Source of the DNA: Eunapius fragilis
Taxonomy: Eukaryota > Porifera > Demospongiae > Spongillida > Spongillidae
NCBI GenBank assembly: GCA_963681505.1
Contig: OY811991.1
Span: 816,001 to 880,000 of the forward strand
Direction of reading: 5' to 3'
DNA length: 64,000 nucleotides
Below are positions 41,184 through 54,199 of the stretch, one piece after another; the stretch's first letter is position 1; each line of letters begins with the position of its first letter. The position numbers were made by a program, and so were the translations under genes. Under the pieces are notes generated by a model that made no database searches, had not been told where the DNA came from, and was given only the letters and a program-made list of their open reading frames with translations.

Positions 41184-41623
41184 TTGCTGTGTGTTGTTAA
41201 ATCAGTGGACTTTTTGACCCCTTTTTCACTGCCTTGAATAGCGCCGGGAACCCGAGTGCGAGCAAAATTTAAAGAAAAGGCCTCATTAACGGGACCGCTT
41301 ATTGTGATGATAAATGCATTGCGCCAGCTGTTATATTATCTTTGATTGCGCCTCCTGCTATAAAATCCATCATGGTACGGTCTAAAAGGGGCGGGGCTTC
41401 AACGAGTAAGTTTTTAAATCAAAAAAGAAAGGAAAATCTCATGGCCTGAACTGTCAACATGCGAGGTAGAATAGACTGAATTTTTAATTGCACGCGTCAA
41501 CTTTTGATCCTCGTTTCTGGAAAATTAAATCCCTTATCGCAGCCTCGTTCCCATGTATTCGTTAAAAGGGGAAGCTGATGCACGATAATTTTTTCGCTTT
41601 TAAAAAAAAAAACGGTTCATCTG
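41184..41623. other. 3' interval between convergent genes, no gene seen
   Basis: AT-rich; contains poly-A/T runs near 41600. No ORF, repeat or RNA gene recognised. Confidence 0.5.
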
Positions 41624-44407
41624 CTAACTATCCGCGCCCCCCAGCACCCCTCCAGCCTCCTGCCTTAGCTTCCTGCTCTGTTCCTTGTCCCCTAGCATGG
41701 CGCAGGCAATGCTCTTCACGTTCAAGGCCCTGGCCACCTCAGGGTGTTTCTCCCCATACACAGCCTTGGCTGCGTCCACTGCCAGCTCGACGTGCTTCTT
41801 GGCAACGATCAGCTGACCCAGGATGAGGTAGGCGTGGCTAAGGTCTATCAGTGTGCTGGCCACAAGCTTCCTCTGCCTCTTGGTGACATTGCCGTCGTCA
41901 GGTACAGTCTGGTACGTGGCCAACGCCTGCTCCAGGTAGCTCTTGCTCTGCTGACGTTCCCCCAGGGAGCTGCACACAATCCCCAGTGAGGACAGAGTGA
42001 GGCCCAAGTCCAGGAAGTGCTTGTTCCGTTCAGCAGGGATGGACTGCAAGTGTCTGTGTATGGAGAGGGCCTCACTGAGAAGCTCCTTGGCACCTACAAA
42101 GTCCTTCATTGAGTACTTGAGATCTGCCATCTCTGCGAGCGTCCGTGAGACACTGGGGCTCTTGGAGCCAAAGAGACACTTCTGCTCCCCCAGGAGGGAC
42201 TCAAAGCGCCTCAACTGAGTTGCATACTCAGAGGTGATGGAGGCTTCGATGGAGGTAAGTGCTGAGGAGCAAATGAGCTTGTCTGCAATGGAAAGCAGTG
42301 GATACTGGGCAACTTGCTGGAACAGGGGCTTCAGAGAGACTTTCAGCCTCACATCCTCTAGATCCCCTGTGGCCGACTTAAGCTCCTGGTTGAGGCTCTC
42401 GGTGACCCTATGGTAGTGTGAGACGAGGTGAAGGTACTGGGAGTAGGTCACGCTCTCCCCCCTTGGTCTACAGCCAACAACACCACCGTGAAGTACAGCT
42501 GAAAATCTGTCTGGATTCTTTTTGAAGCTCTCCTCTGTAGCTACTCCAGGTGCAGATACACCCGGAAGAGAACACATATATTTCCTCAGTGTTTGGCTTG
42601 CGTTGAAGGGGCGATATGACTTAAACCATGCCGTTTTATTGAAATGGTCCTCCGCTTGCGCCAGGTGGTTTTGCTCCAACCGAGGTACGGTTTGACTTAT
42701 AAACTGTGTGCCCAGCTGTGGGAATGCAGCACAATGAACACGCAAGGTCTCTATTCCCCCCGGAGCCTGGGACTGGAAGGTTAAGAGGGGGGACTCTCGA
42801 AGGGTTCCAAGACCATCAACAGGATGCTGGGATGTACCAGCAACTGGGGGCACATCGCTCTTCTGAAAATTAAGCAAGGATTTCAACTGCTTGAAGTAAG
42901 AAGTCACAGTAGAAGTAATGGTGTCCATCATGGCTTTGTTAGTAGCAGCATCTGGTTCACTACTTCTGGGTGGTTCCATCGGTGGCTCCATACTTGGAAG
43001 CACGAGTGCGGGATCATTGGGGGGGACAGGAGGCGTAATGGTGTAGAAGGGGTCACTAAGGTGCTGGGCAATAGCAGACACAGGAATGGGGAACTGAACA
43101 TTGCCAAAGGAAGCGATGAAATCGAAGCCGTGTCTTGCCAGTGGATCATAGCTGCTGGCTGCTTCCAAGTACAATGACACCATACGATCCATCCTACGCT
43201 CCTCACATGTCTCTTCCTTTAACAACTCCAAGTACTTGTCCAGGGAAACAGCAGTGGGATTATCGTGTCCGTGTCCTTCCAGGAGGAGGCGGTAGACCTT
43301 GATGGTTGCACCAGCCAGTGCCACAGCCATAAAGGACCTGGGCAGCTCACCTACAACCCTGGAGACATCTCTGTCGTCAGACACATGAGGAACAAAACTT
43401 TTGATCAACTTCACAGCATCTGAGTCACTGATTCTGGATAGAAATAAGTCATAAATACAATAAAACACAACACCAAGGAGAAGAACTCACTCTTTGATTT
43501 TAAGGTCCTTCCTATTGGGTTGCTTGCCAGGAAAGAAGGACACAGCTGTGACCAAAACTGCACCCTTCTTTGTTCCCTCCAAACCCTCTTGGAGGGAGTC
43601 GAGCATGCCCGAGCAACCATCGCCAAGGTTATCGACCACCATTAGCCAGGGAACCTTACTGCTGCTCAGCGTAGAATTGAGGGCTTTGGCAACAACAAGA
43701 CAGGAGTCCTTCCATGTCTCCACACAGGTTGCCGAATTATCAGGCCTTCTCTCCAGCTTTACCCCCAGACTGAATGCTGCCTCTCTCAGGGTCAGCAGCA
43801 TCTGCTCCTCATTGCTGCCATCCACGTATAGTACAACAGGTTTGCCAGATAGCCACACATGCATGGTGCCCCTTGAGGTGAACTTCTCGGTGTACTGGTG
43901 CGCCAGGTGGGTTTTTCCAACTCCTGGTGGGCCAGTCAGGAAGAGGACGGGGAGGCCGCTTTGGTGATGCAAAGCTTTGATTGCTCGATCAACGGTATCG
44001 GTTTGATCAGTCAATTTGATCACAAAATGCATCGCCTTTGGCGGTCGGATTACGGTCGAAACCGGCTTGCTCTTTCTCAGCGACGTGAGGTACTCCAGCA
44101 AGAGCAGGAAGGCTAACAAGCCCCCTCCAAATATTAAGGATATCTTTGTGAGAGGGTCGTTATTGATATAGTTGCCCACCTTTCGCATCATCCACATCCC
44201 GGGAATTTCGCGTCCTGTGACGGTGGTGGCGTGAAATGAACGTGCCATCGAATGGCGTGGGGCTGCAGCTGTCCAAGAGCCATTAGGTGTATAAGGGTTT
44301 GATCTCAGTCGAAGGGGAAAACGGTATGGATCTCTTAGACCTCTATAAACACGTCCGCCGGATACATATCGAATAATCATGCTTGTAGCCCGATACTTGC
44401 AATGCAT
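41624..44407 (-). CDS. P-loop (STAND/AAA-like) NTPase with C-terminal TPRs, probable mitochondrial membrane protein
   Basis: Two exons, 43491-44407 and 41624-43433, giving 908 aa. ATG 44407 is the first in-frame ATG. Residues 1-70 are rich in Arg, Ser and aromatic residues with almost no acidic residues, like a mitochondrial presequence. A membrane segment (ISLIFGGGLLAFLLLLEYL) lies at about 89-107. The NTPase domain has Walker A GPPGVGKTH at about 159-167 and a hydrophobic Walker B strand PWLMVVDNL at about 253-261. The C-terminal 220 residues contain TPR-like helices (LAEMADLKYSMKDFVGAKEL, LSSLGIVCSSLGE, LIDLSHAYLILGQ, EHPEVARALNVKSIACAMLGD). A 300-residue middle region is unrecognised. STAND-type proteins act as signalling switches; the target here is unknown. 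The family is not one I can name. Confidence 0.85.
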
Positions 44408-44934
44408 GACTTGCTGAAAATTTATACGAGAGGCCACATGACTGCTGCCAAGCCTAATGCCTGGTGAACTGCAACAGTTCTTTATATGTTAGCACGTTTA
44501 TAGCAGTACATACACACTTCTCCTCACGAGACTGAGCACGCATGCGTAAAAGGAGGAGGAGCACAGGTCATGTGAGCGCGAAAGAAAATGGCGTCACACT
44601 TGGGAAAATGCGTTGTTTGAATGAGACTATAATCTGTTAAGTAGGTTTTTCGTTGTTTTTTTATTTTCTGAGTGGAAAAAAGCTGTTAACTGTTAGTTCA
44701 ACGGGCTTTAATGGTTGGCTGTTGACTTCAACTTGTGTAAGTTATTCCAGTATGTTTAATAGGGGGTTCGAAATGTTTGGGCAGGGAGAGCCGTAAGCCT
44801 GGCTTTGCGTTGATGCATCAGGAAGCTTTAAAGCTGTAATTCTGTGCGTCCTATTTTTGTACATACCAGGCGCATTGGCACCAATACTTTAGTGGTTTCT
44901 GTTCTTCTTTGCAGTGTGAGAAAGCAGGTGTAAC
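44408..44934. promoter_or_regulatory. Divergent promoter/5' UTR interval, P-loop/TPR gene and LIS1
   Basis: Head-to-head arrangement. A tttgcag at 44929-region and intron-like sequence before it suggest a spliced LIS1 5' UTR. No core promoter motif assigned. Confidence 0.5.
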
Positions 44935-47900
44935 ATGGTGCTCTCCGCGAAACAACGCGAAGAGCTGTAAGTAGATTGCAACACAACCATCTTGTGCGCA
45001 TTGCCATTGCATAAGGTGGCGTTGACATTATATCGAGTGATTAACGTTTTAAACTTGTGCCTCACACCTGTTTGTTGCCCGCCCTTGTCGACCGTTTCAC
45101 GGGGGTGGGTGTTTTATTTAGGGAATGCTGAGATATGGTCTTACGTCCGTGCTTATGGGCAAGTTGGTTAGTAGGTTTGTGCGACAATGACGGAAGGGGG
45201 CGGAGAAAGGAAACCTGTCTCCTTGATACATTGGATCAGGTGATGAGCCACTAACGTTTGCTGAAACAGAATTGTTCTAGAGAGGAGGTGGGACTATGCC
45301 ATAGCCACCACTACATGTTGCAGGCTGGATCTACTCCACCCCCTTCTGTCACTGCCTGGACCCCCACACCATTACTGCCTGAACCCCCAAACCATTAGAC
45401 CCCCACACCATTACTGCCTGGACCCCCACACCATTACTGCCTGGACCCCCACACCATCACTGCCTGGACCCCCACACCATCACTGCCTGGACCCCCACAC
45501 CATTACTGCCTGGACCCCACACCATCACTGCCTGGACCCCCACACCATTACTGCCTGGACCCCCATACCATTACTACCTGGGCCCCCACACCATTACTGC
45601 CTGGACCCCCACACCATTACTGCCTGGACCCCCACACCATTACTGCCTGGACCCCCGCACCATCACTGCCTGGACCCCCACACCATCACTGCCTGGACCC
45701 CCACACCATCACTGCCTGGGCCCCCACACCATCACTGCCTGGACCCCCACACCATTACTGCCTGGACCCCCATACCATTACTGCCTGGACCCCCACACCA
45801 TTATTGCCTGGATCCCCATACCATTACTGCCTGGACCCCCACACCATTACTGCCTGGGTCCATTGCTGTGGGCATGTCATCTTAGTGGCTATCTTCAGCA
45901 GCTACTATTTTTACTAACATACAATCATTCACATTCCTCATTGGTATATCCAACTATTGCATTGATGTCACTACATGCAGCCTGTATCTAAACCAGATGG
46001 TATGCATCAATCACGCCCACATCCTCTAAGGTCAGATCAGACTTTAATCACTGTATTGCAGCATTTCTGGATCTAAACCAAATGAATTGCTACTGATCCT
46101 AACCCACATATGTGTGGATATGGAAAGAATAGGGAAGAGGTAGTGATGTGGTGGGGAGGTGGTGGTAGTATCTATGGGGAGGTGGTGGTGGTAGGGTCAT
46201 TGATGTGGTGGGGAGGTGGTGGTAGGAAGGAACAGTTATGTGGTGTTAGTGAAGGGACAGTGATGTGGTGGGGAGGTGGTGGTAGGAAGGGACAGTGATG
46301 TGGTGGGGAGGTGGTGGTAGGAAGGGACAGTGATGTGGTGGGGAGGTGGTGGTAGGAAGGGACAGTGATGTGGTGGGGAGGTGGTGGTAGGAAGGGACAG
46401 TGATGTGGTGGGGAGGTGGTGGTAGGAAGGGACAGTGATGTGGTGGGGAGGTGGTGGTAGGAAGGGACAGTGATGTGGTGGGGAGGTGGTGGTAGGAAGG
46501 GACAGTGATGTGGTGGGGAGGTGGTGGTAGGAAGGGACAGTAATTCAACAGGGTGTGGCAGTAGTGAAAAAGAGGAGGGGGGGTGTCCTATGCCTGTCCA
46601 CCAAATAAACAGTTGCACATTTTATGCTGCCATAGCAAACCTTTCTTGGGCTGTGATGGTCGTAGTGGTACTACCCAGTGTACACTACATAACATAGCAC
46701 TGGAGTCCATTGCAATGGGGCCCACTATAGAGCATAGCACTGGAGTCCATTGCAATGGGGCCCACTGTAGAGCATAGCACTGGAGTCCATTGCAATGGGG
46801 CCCACTGTAGAGCATAGCACTGGAGTCCATTGCAATGGGGCCCACTATAGAACATAGCACTGGAGTCCATTGCAGTGGGGCCCACTATAGAGCATAGCAC
46901 TGGAGTCCATTGCAATGGGGTCCTCTATAGAGCATAGCACTGGAGTCCATTGCAGTGGGGCCCACTATAGAGCATAGCACTGGAGTCCATTGCAATGGGG
47001 CCCTCTATAGAGCATAGCACTGGAGTCCATTGCAGTGGGGTCCTCTATAGAGCATAGCACTGGAGTCCATTGCAGTGGGGCCCACTATAGAGCATAGCAC
47101 TGGAGTCCATTGCAGTGGGGCCCACTATAGAGCATAGCACTGGAGTCCATTGCAATGGGGCCCACTATAGAGCATAGCACTGGAGTCCATTGCAGTGGGG
47201 CCCACTATAGAACATAGCACTGGAGTCCATTGCAGTGGGGCCCACCACAGAGCATAGCACTGGAGTCCATTGCAGTGGGGCCCTCTATAGAGCATAGCAC
47301 TGGAGTCCATTGCAGTGGGGCCCTCTATAGAGCATAGCACTGGAGTCCATTGCAATGGGGCCCACTATAGAGCATAGCACTGGAGTCCATTGCAATGGGG
47401 CCCACTATAGAGCATAGCACTGGAGTCCATTGCACAGTGGGATCCACTACAGAACATAGCAGTCATTGTATAATATACCACCAAAAAAAAAAAAAAAACA
47501 CATTTCCACTTGTGCCAGGTCTCACGGCTTGCAAGAGAACCACCACCGTCTTGACTAGCCTTGTTTGGTGATGTCACGCATACCCCGTCATATCAGGGCG
47601 TTGTTTTTTTTTTTTTTTTTTTTTTTTGTAGCAATTACGCCATAGCCGACTACTTGCAGACACAAGGGTTTAGTGCGGCTCTGGAAGCATTCAAGAAAGA
47701 AGCAGAATTGGTTAGTCCTCTCACATCACCACTAACTACTGGTGGCAAGTATTGTGTACCCCAAACGTTGTTCCGCAGAAAGAAGATGAAAATCCATCCA
47801 AGTACAGTGGTCTTCTAGAGAAGAAGTGGACATCGGTCATCAGGTTACAAAAGAAGGTGTGTGATGAGAGGGGTGTGCTGTTTGGCTGGCATTCCACAGG

Positions 47901-48463
47901 GCATGCTCCTCCTCCTGTTGTGTGTTCAGGTGATGGACCTTGAGGCCAAGCTGACAGAGGTGCAGAAAGAAGTAGTTGAAGGAGGTGTGGAAGGGATTAT
48001 ATGTAAATGGGGGGGAGGGGGGGGGGGGGGGTTGGACAGAGGCAAATGTGGAGTTAGAGGAAGGAGATGTGTAGGGAGATGAGTGAGATGGTATAGGGTG
48101 GCATATGCAGAGGGAAGTGTGGGCAGATGGGAGGGGAGGGAGGAAAGGGCAGATGGGATGGGAGGAAAGGGGGCAGGTGGGGTGGAAGGGGAAAGGTGGG
48201 GCAGAGGGAAGGAGGTGTTTAGTTTTGCTCATGTGATGTTGATATGTTGTTCTAGGGGCAACCAGAAAGACCAGGTCAGCTACAGATTGGATCCCAAGAC
48301 CACCAGAACGGTAACAGTTAAACTCATAGCCTGTTATTTATTTATTTTTGTATCTTCACCACACAACACACGGTTCTAGCTATGAGCTGAAAGGCCACCG
48401 AAATACAGTCACTAAAGTAGCGTTCCATCCAGTGTACAGGTTTGGCAATAATTTTTATCTGCA

Positions 48464-48514
<51 letters not shown>

Positions 48515-50452
48515 ACGCACGCGCGTGTGTGCTTGCGTGATGTAACATATCCATACGTATTGTTGCATGTGTTCATTATGACATCATCACTAGATCATAC
48601 ATTGGGTCATGCTGTGATAAGTGCACCTGTTTCTCTTTGGCTCCTATCCAGTGTGCTTGTTTCTTGCTCAGAGGATGCTACTATGAAAGTTTGGGACTAT
48701 GAAACTGGAGACTTTGAGAGAACTTTGAAAGGACATACAGATTGTGTCCAAGATGCAACCTTTGAGCACACAGGAAAACTGCTAGGTGTGGAGAAATTTG
48801 GAGGGGAGGGGGGTTATTCAGTGCCTGAATGATGAACAAGTTTACTGAGGTGGTCTTCTCTGCACAGCCTCCTGTTCGTCTGACATGTCGATACGTTTGT
48901 GGGACTTCACTCAGAGCTATGAGTGCATCCGAACACTTCAAGGCCATGACCACAATGTCTCCTCTGTATGCTTTATGCCTTCTGGCGATTTCCTACTCTC
49001 AAGTTCCAGGGACAAAACCATCAAGATGTGGGAAGTAGCAACAGGGTAAGCTTCCCAGCACATGTAGAGAGTGAAGGTGGGGGGGGGGGGGGGGGGGGGG
49101 GTAGCATCAGGGTAAGCCCCCAGCACACAGTTTGAATTTGTCGCTGGCATTCTTCAGGTTGTGTAGAAGGAGGGAGAGGGGGGGGGGGGGGAGGGGGACA
49201 ATGCTGCGTTCCTTTGTATACACTTTACACCCTTGTTTGCCGTATTGAGGGGGATCAAGGAATTAGGCCATGTGATTTAAAGGACTTGTGTAGTTCAGGG
49301 TCATCCTGTTGAGTTAGTGGGGGATTGATTTGATCAATTGCCTGCTGATGTGTGACTGTAGGTCCGTATGTTGTTTAGTGTGCCCTTTCATGGTAATGAT
49401 AGGTGTGCCCTTTTCAGAAGGGTTTGCCCTTTTATGGTAATGAGATGGGTATGCCTTTTTTTTGCCTTGTCTTGCTTAGCGGTTCTGCATCGCCTTGCTG
49501 TGCTTAGCAACATTACGTAGCATTTCCTTTCTGCTGCAATCACCATCATCGGTGATGCCTGTGCATACCTTATCCTTTGGAGGCCACCTCATCAGTGATG
49601 CCTGTGCATACCTTATCCTTTGGAGGCCACCTCATCAGTGATGCCTGTGCGTACCTTATCCTTTGGAGGCCACCTCATCGAGGATGCTTGTGCGTACCTT
49701 ATCCTTTGGAGGCCACCTCATCAGTGATGCCTGTGCGTACCTTATCCTTTGGAGGCCACCTCATCGAGGATGCCTGTGCGTACCTTATCCTTTGGAGGCC
49801 ACCTCATCAGTGATGCCTGTGCGTACCTTATCCTTTGGAGGCCACCTCATCAGTGATGCCCGTGCATACCTTATCCTTTGGAGGCCACCTCATCGAGAAT
49901 GCCTGTGCGTACCTTATCCTTTGGAGGCCACCTTATCAGTGATGCCTGTGCGTACCTTATCCTTTGGAGGCCACCTTATCAGTGATGCCTGTGCATACCT
50001 TATCCTTTGGAGGCCACCTTATCAGTGATGCCTGTGCATACCTTATCCTTTGGAGGCCACCTTATCAGTGATGCCTGTGCATACCTTATCCTTTGGAGGC
50101 CACCTCAAACCAGCTGCCTCACATTGACAAATACTTCCTTATTTGTTGTATGTTTTTACTAAATTCATGCAGGGAGTACAGACAGGCTAACCAGGCATTA
50201 GTGTAAGCACTCAAATATATCTCAGCTGTTTTAAACTTGCTGTTACACTGCAGAAGCCACTGCGTCTAATTGCGGTTTACAGTATGTGGAACATGTAATC
50301 CTTTTTTTAAAATTTTTAATTATTTTTCTTCTGATTGGGGGCTTCAGGGTGATATTTGATTCATGACTCTGTTACGGGGTTCCAGCTTGCATTTGGTATG
50401 TCTCCTCATAAATCTCCCTGATGTCTTGTTAATAGCACTCGTGCGCACACAC

Positions 50453-50528
<76 letters not shown>

Positions 50529-51443
50529 AGAAAATTAAATTTTCTACTGACATTCATTCAGTTTTCATTACACCTTACATTGTCCTGTATATGCCAATGA
50601 TTAGGTGCAAATGAGGGTTGTATTAAGGGCTTCTGGAGGTGCCAGCTTTACTGACCACTAAGTAAGGAGTTACTTTTACCTCCCTCACTTCCAAGAAGCC
50701 TTATTGCACTGCTGTTAAGCTGCCTCTTATTTAATCTTATCTGGGCTTTATCTGGTTTGTCTGTTTTATCTGTTCTGATCTTGATCTGGTTTTGTCTGGT
50801 TTATCTGGTTTTAACTGTACTTGTACAGTGCATTTTTTGAAGGTATTCCTCTAATTGTACATGACATACATGGAATGACGCTGTAATTTAAGCAATTGTA
50901 GTTTTCCATTTGGGTTAGCAAAACAAGCCAGGTATCTGAATCTAATATTGTACAAAGCACCAGTATCCCTGGGATGCCATGTGATGGACAGACATAGCCC
51001 TTATAAGGGATGGCAGACGTAGCCCTTTGTAAGGGATGGCAGACGTAGCCCTTTGTAAGGGATGGCAGACGTAGCCGTTGTAAGGGATGGAATGTGATGG
51101 ACAGACGTAACCCTTTGTAAGGGATGGAATGTGATGGACAGACGTAGCCCTTTGTAAGGGATGGAATGTGATGGCAGACATGTTGGGATTTAGGGAAGAC
51201 GAGGCAGGAAGGGGGCAGGGTCATTTATTGTTTGGCCAGATTTCATATTGTTACACTGTAGTTGTCAAGGATCTTTGTCAAGGTGTGTATCTTGTCAAGG
51301 CTTTATGCTATTCTATGTTGCAGGTATTGTGTGAAAACATATACTGGACACAGAGACTGGGTCCGTGTTGTAACAGTCAGCCCAGATGGTACAGTAACCT
51401 TTGGTGTTATTATGTCATTCACCCTTGAACTCACGGTGCCGCT

Positions 51444-51514
<71 letters not shown>

Positions 51515-52713
51515 TACATGTACAGGTCTTCTATTGGCTAGCTGCTCCAATGACCAAGTAAGTCAATCGATATCTTCTATTGCCATAACATAGGTCACTG
51601 GGTTTGGATGGAAAGCTGTAAATATGATGTGGCTATAACTGAGGAGGTGGATAGTGTGGACATCCGCCTGCATTCTAAATTTGTTTGGTATTGTTTCTTC
51701 ACATTTTTGAATGCATGCAACTAGGCTTTTGTTATAGAAAACTGTTCATGTCTGTTGTCCTGAATGTCATCCTGTGGGTACAATTGTACATCCGCATGTG
51801 CAGCCAAAGGATTTTGTTTTGTTTTTTTTTTGCTGTTTGGCCATTTATGGAACCTTGTTACATTTAACGGACTGGTACGTAGTGCAAGTCCTTTTTAGGA
51901 TTGGGCCGAGATAAGTAAGGTTTAAATCCTTGTAAATCGAGCTGTGCTACTGGAGCTATTCATTACGCTCCATGCATGGTGGATGGCTCTACTAGTGTGG
52001 TTATTTTAGGCGCACTAATAGGATTTAAGCCTTGGTTATCTCGGCCCAGTCCTAAAAGGACTTGTACTGTATGTCAGTATTGTTAAATGTAGTTAGGTCC
52101 CTTTTAATGACTAAACGGCAAAAAAAAAACTTTTTTTGCTGTTACACCCGGGATGACAATAGTGTAGTTGTATACTAACTTCCAGCTCTGTTACACTTGG
52201 CATTTAGGGGTTTAGAACAAGGAGCTAGTGTACTCATCTGAACCCTACCCAGATGAGCTGTTTTGTAGACCAGCCTTGGTATCCAAATAGTTAATTGACC
52301 ATCAGATATCAAGGATACTTTATATGACCAAATTGTTCAATTGGGTGGCCCTGTTTGTTCCTGTAATTAATAATTGTTACCAAGTTACTTGATGCTGTCA
52401 AAATGAGTATCATGATAGGTGTACTTCAGAAAGGTGAAGGTCATTCGAAATTGATCTTACCCTAATTTTAGATTTTCACTAGTGATAGCTTTGACTGTCA
52501 AGGGGGGGAGGGGGGGTTTGAATTAACTGAGATTGTTTTTATTCCACCCTGTAGACGATACGAGTGTGGGTAGCGTCCACTAAAGAGTGCAAGTCTGAGC
52601 TCAGAGGACATGAGCATGTGGTGGAGTGTTTGGCATGGGCACCTGATACTGCACTGCCCCATGTTGCAGATGCTGTGGGATTGGAGGTTTGTTAAATGAG
52701 CTAGCAGCAGTTT

Positions 52714-52778
<65 letters not shown>

Positions 52779-54113
52779 TCTAATGTACTTTGCTATTTAA
52801 AGGGCCCACTTGGAAATATCATTTCTCATTTTTAATTAATTTCCTTCATTTGAATGTTGGTATGATTTGTGCTGGGGTGCTATTTGTGCTGGGGTGCTAT
52901 ATGTGCTGGGGTGCTATTTGTGCTGGGGTGCTATTTGTGCTGGGGTGCTATTTGTGCTGGGGTGCTATATGTGCTGGGGTGCTATTTGTGCTGATGCTAT
53001 TTGTTGTTATCTGAAAGCAGTAAGAGAGCCTATCCGAACTATGTTTGGCAAAAGTGTTGCTATCCTTAGACCCCTGGCTTAGACCCCTGGCTTAGGCCTT
53101 CGATTTAAACTAATATTTACATGTCAAGCATTTACAGGCCTGTGCAATATACTTAAAAGTGGTCAGGCTATGTGAATAGACGATCCACACAGTTTTCATA
53201 TTACAATGCTAGTCTGTGTTCCAGTTTTGGAACAAATACTTTTATGCATAATTCAATGGATGACCTATATATGCTACATCATATAATCACTCAGTGTAAT
53301 TGCTTTAGCCTGGGGAGGGAGAAAGGGAAGTGGTCGGGCAAAAGCCAGCCCTGCATTGTAATTTATGTACAAGTTGCACATGTATATGTATCCATTTTCC
53401 TAAAATCAAAAACGTACCTTTAGTTATTGACTGCATGGGACCAGGGCCCCTGTTGCTATGTTACTTTGTCATCACCAGTGCTGCCTCTGTTGCTAGGGGT
53501 GACCAGGGCCTCTGTTGCTAGAGGTGACCAGGGCCTCTGGTGCTAGGGTGACCAGGTCTGTTGGTAGAGGTTCTTGTGCTAACTTTGGTCTTTCTTGTTT
53601 CTGCAGAAGAAGGCAGGGGCTCAACCAGGCCCATTTTTAATCTCCGGTTCTCGTGACAAGACTATCAAATTTTGGGATGCCCTAAGTGGTCTTTGTCTTT
53701 TGACCTTGGTAAGCATATGAGCTGTTCAATACAACCCTTCCTACTTACCTACCCTTTTCACTCTTCATTTTTGTAACTGTGGTAACACTGCATTGCCTTT
53801 GAAAGGTTGGCCATGACAACTGGGTTCGTGCAGTTGTGTTCCACCCTGGTGGTGGTAAGAAGATCCTCAGTTGCTCTGATGACAAGACTCTGCGGGTCTG
53901 GGACTACAAAAACCAGCGATGTGAAAAAACCTTGGAAGCGCACACTCACTTTGTTACAACGTTAGGTACCCTATTTTTGGGCGCTGTTGACACATTGTTG
54001 ATCTGTTTTCCATGTCTTGTCACACGGCTGCTTTTCCAGATTTTCACAAATCAGCACCATATGTTGCAACTGGAAGTGTAGACCAATTAGTGAAGATATG
54101 GGAGTGTCGCTAG
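44935..54113 (+). CDS. PAFAH1B1: LIS1/PAFAH1B1, dynein regulator with LisH and WD40 propeller
   Basis: Fourteen exons: 44935-44966, 47632-47710, 47779-47856, 47930-47984, 48256-48310, 48380-48439, 48652-48785, 48868-49045, 51324-51388, 51526-51557, 52555-52686, 53607-53708, 53806-53965, 54040-54113, giving 411 aa (human 410). LisH is at the N-terminus ([19 protein letters not shown]), then a coiled coil, then the linker [15 protein letters not shown]. Seven WD repeats follow, with [50 protein letters not shown] and [17 protein letters not shown], ending VKIWECR. It binds dynein and, in mammals, PAF-acetylhydrolase catalytic subunits. Exons 5 and 6 are 55 and 60 nt, and exon 10 is 32 nt. The 2.7-kb intron 1 and 2.3-kb intron 8 are mostly minisatellites. 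Confidence 0.96.
45345..45858. repeat. 24-25-bp minisatellite in LIS1 intron 1
   Basis: About 20 copies of actgcctggacccccacacc att. Confidence 0.95.
46140..46540. repeat. 36-bp minisatellite in LIS1 intron 1
   Basis: Seven near-identical copies (46257-46540) of gggacagtgatgtggtgggg plus aggtggtggtaggaag, with degenerate forms before. Confidence 0.95.
46693..47455. repeat. 40-bp minisatellite in LIS1 intron 1
   Basis: About 19 copies of exactly 40 bp: gcactggagtccattgcaat plus ggggcccactatagagcata, with only a few variable positions (a/g at 20, actata/ctctata). The homogeneity suggests recent expansion. Confidence 0.97.
49070..49195. repeat. Duplicated exon-8 end/donor and poly-G tracts in LIS1 intron 8
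   Basis: gtagcatcagggtaagcccc at about 49102 copies the real exon end and donor (gtagcaacagg|gtaagctt) at 49034-49053. The two copies are separated by a poly-G run at 49078-49101; another poly-G run lies at 49180. Confidence 0.85.
49553..50105. repeat. 43-45-bp minisatellite in LIS1 intron 8
   Basis: About 13 copies of accttatcctttggaggcca plus cctcatcagtgatgcctgtgcgt, alternating cagtgatg and cgaggatg variants. Confidence 0.95.
50457..50528. repeat. (CA)n microsatellite
   Basis: Perfect ca tract in LIS1 intron 8; (TG)n tracts also lie at 48468-48514, 51449-51510 and 52718-52776. Confidence 0.95.
50985..51180. repeat. Minisatellite in LIS1 intron 8
   Basis: About six copies, 26-36 bp, of gacgtagccctttgtaaggg plus atgg(aatgtgatgga)ca. 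Confidence 0.9.
51822..52130. mobile_element. Foldback/MITE-like element in LIS1 intron 10
   Basis: Two arms of about 108 bp face each other with roughly 80% identity. The best blocks are caagtcctttttaggattgg / ccagtcctaaaaggacttg, gggccgagataa / ttatctcggccc, and acatttaac / gttaaatgt, with poly-T and poly-A ends. The spacer is about 90 bp; no ORF. Confidence 0.8.
52864..52995. repeat. 17-bp minisatellite in LIS1 intron 11
   Basis: Eight copies of tgtgctggggtgctat(t/a). Confidence 0.93.
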
Positions 54114-54193
54114 TGTGTTCACTGTGTGTTCATAGGATCAATGGTCAACTGTGTTCTGCTATTTTGGAGGCTTTCCATTTGGAATGGATCGTG

Positions 54194-54199
54194 AATAAA
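54194..54199 (+). terminator. LIS1 polyadenylation signal AATAAA
   Basis: A canonical hexamer 81 bp after the LIS1 stop, followed by a T-rich stretch. Confidence 0.7.

Noticed and set aside
44761-44800. tRNA-like ggggttcgaaat
   Set aside because: No acceptor-stem or anticodon-arm pairing could be drawn around it; no tRNA or rRNA gene was found in the window.
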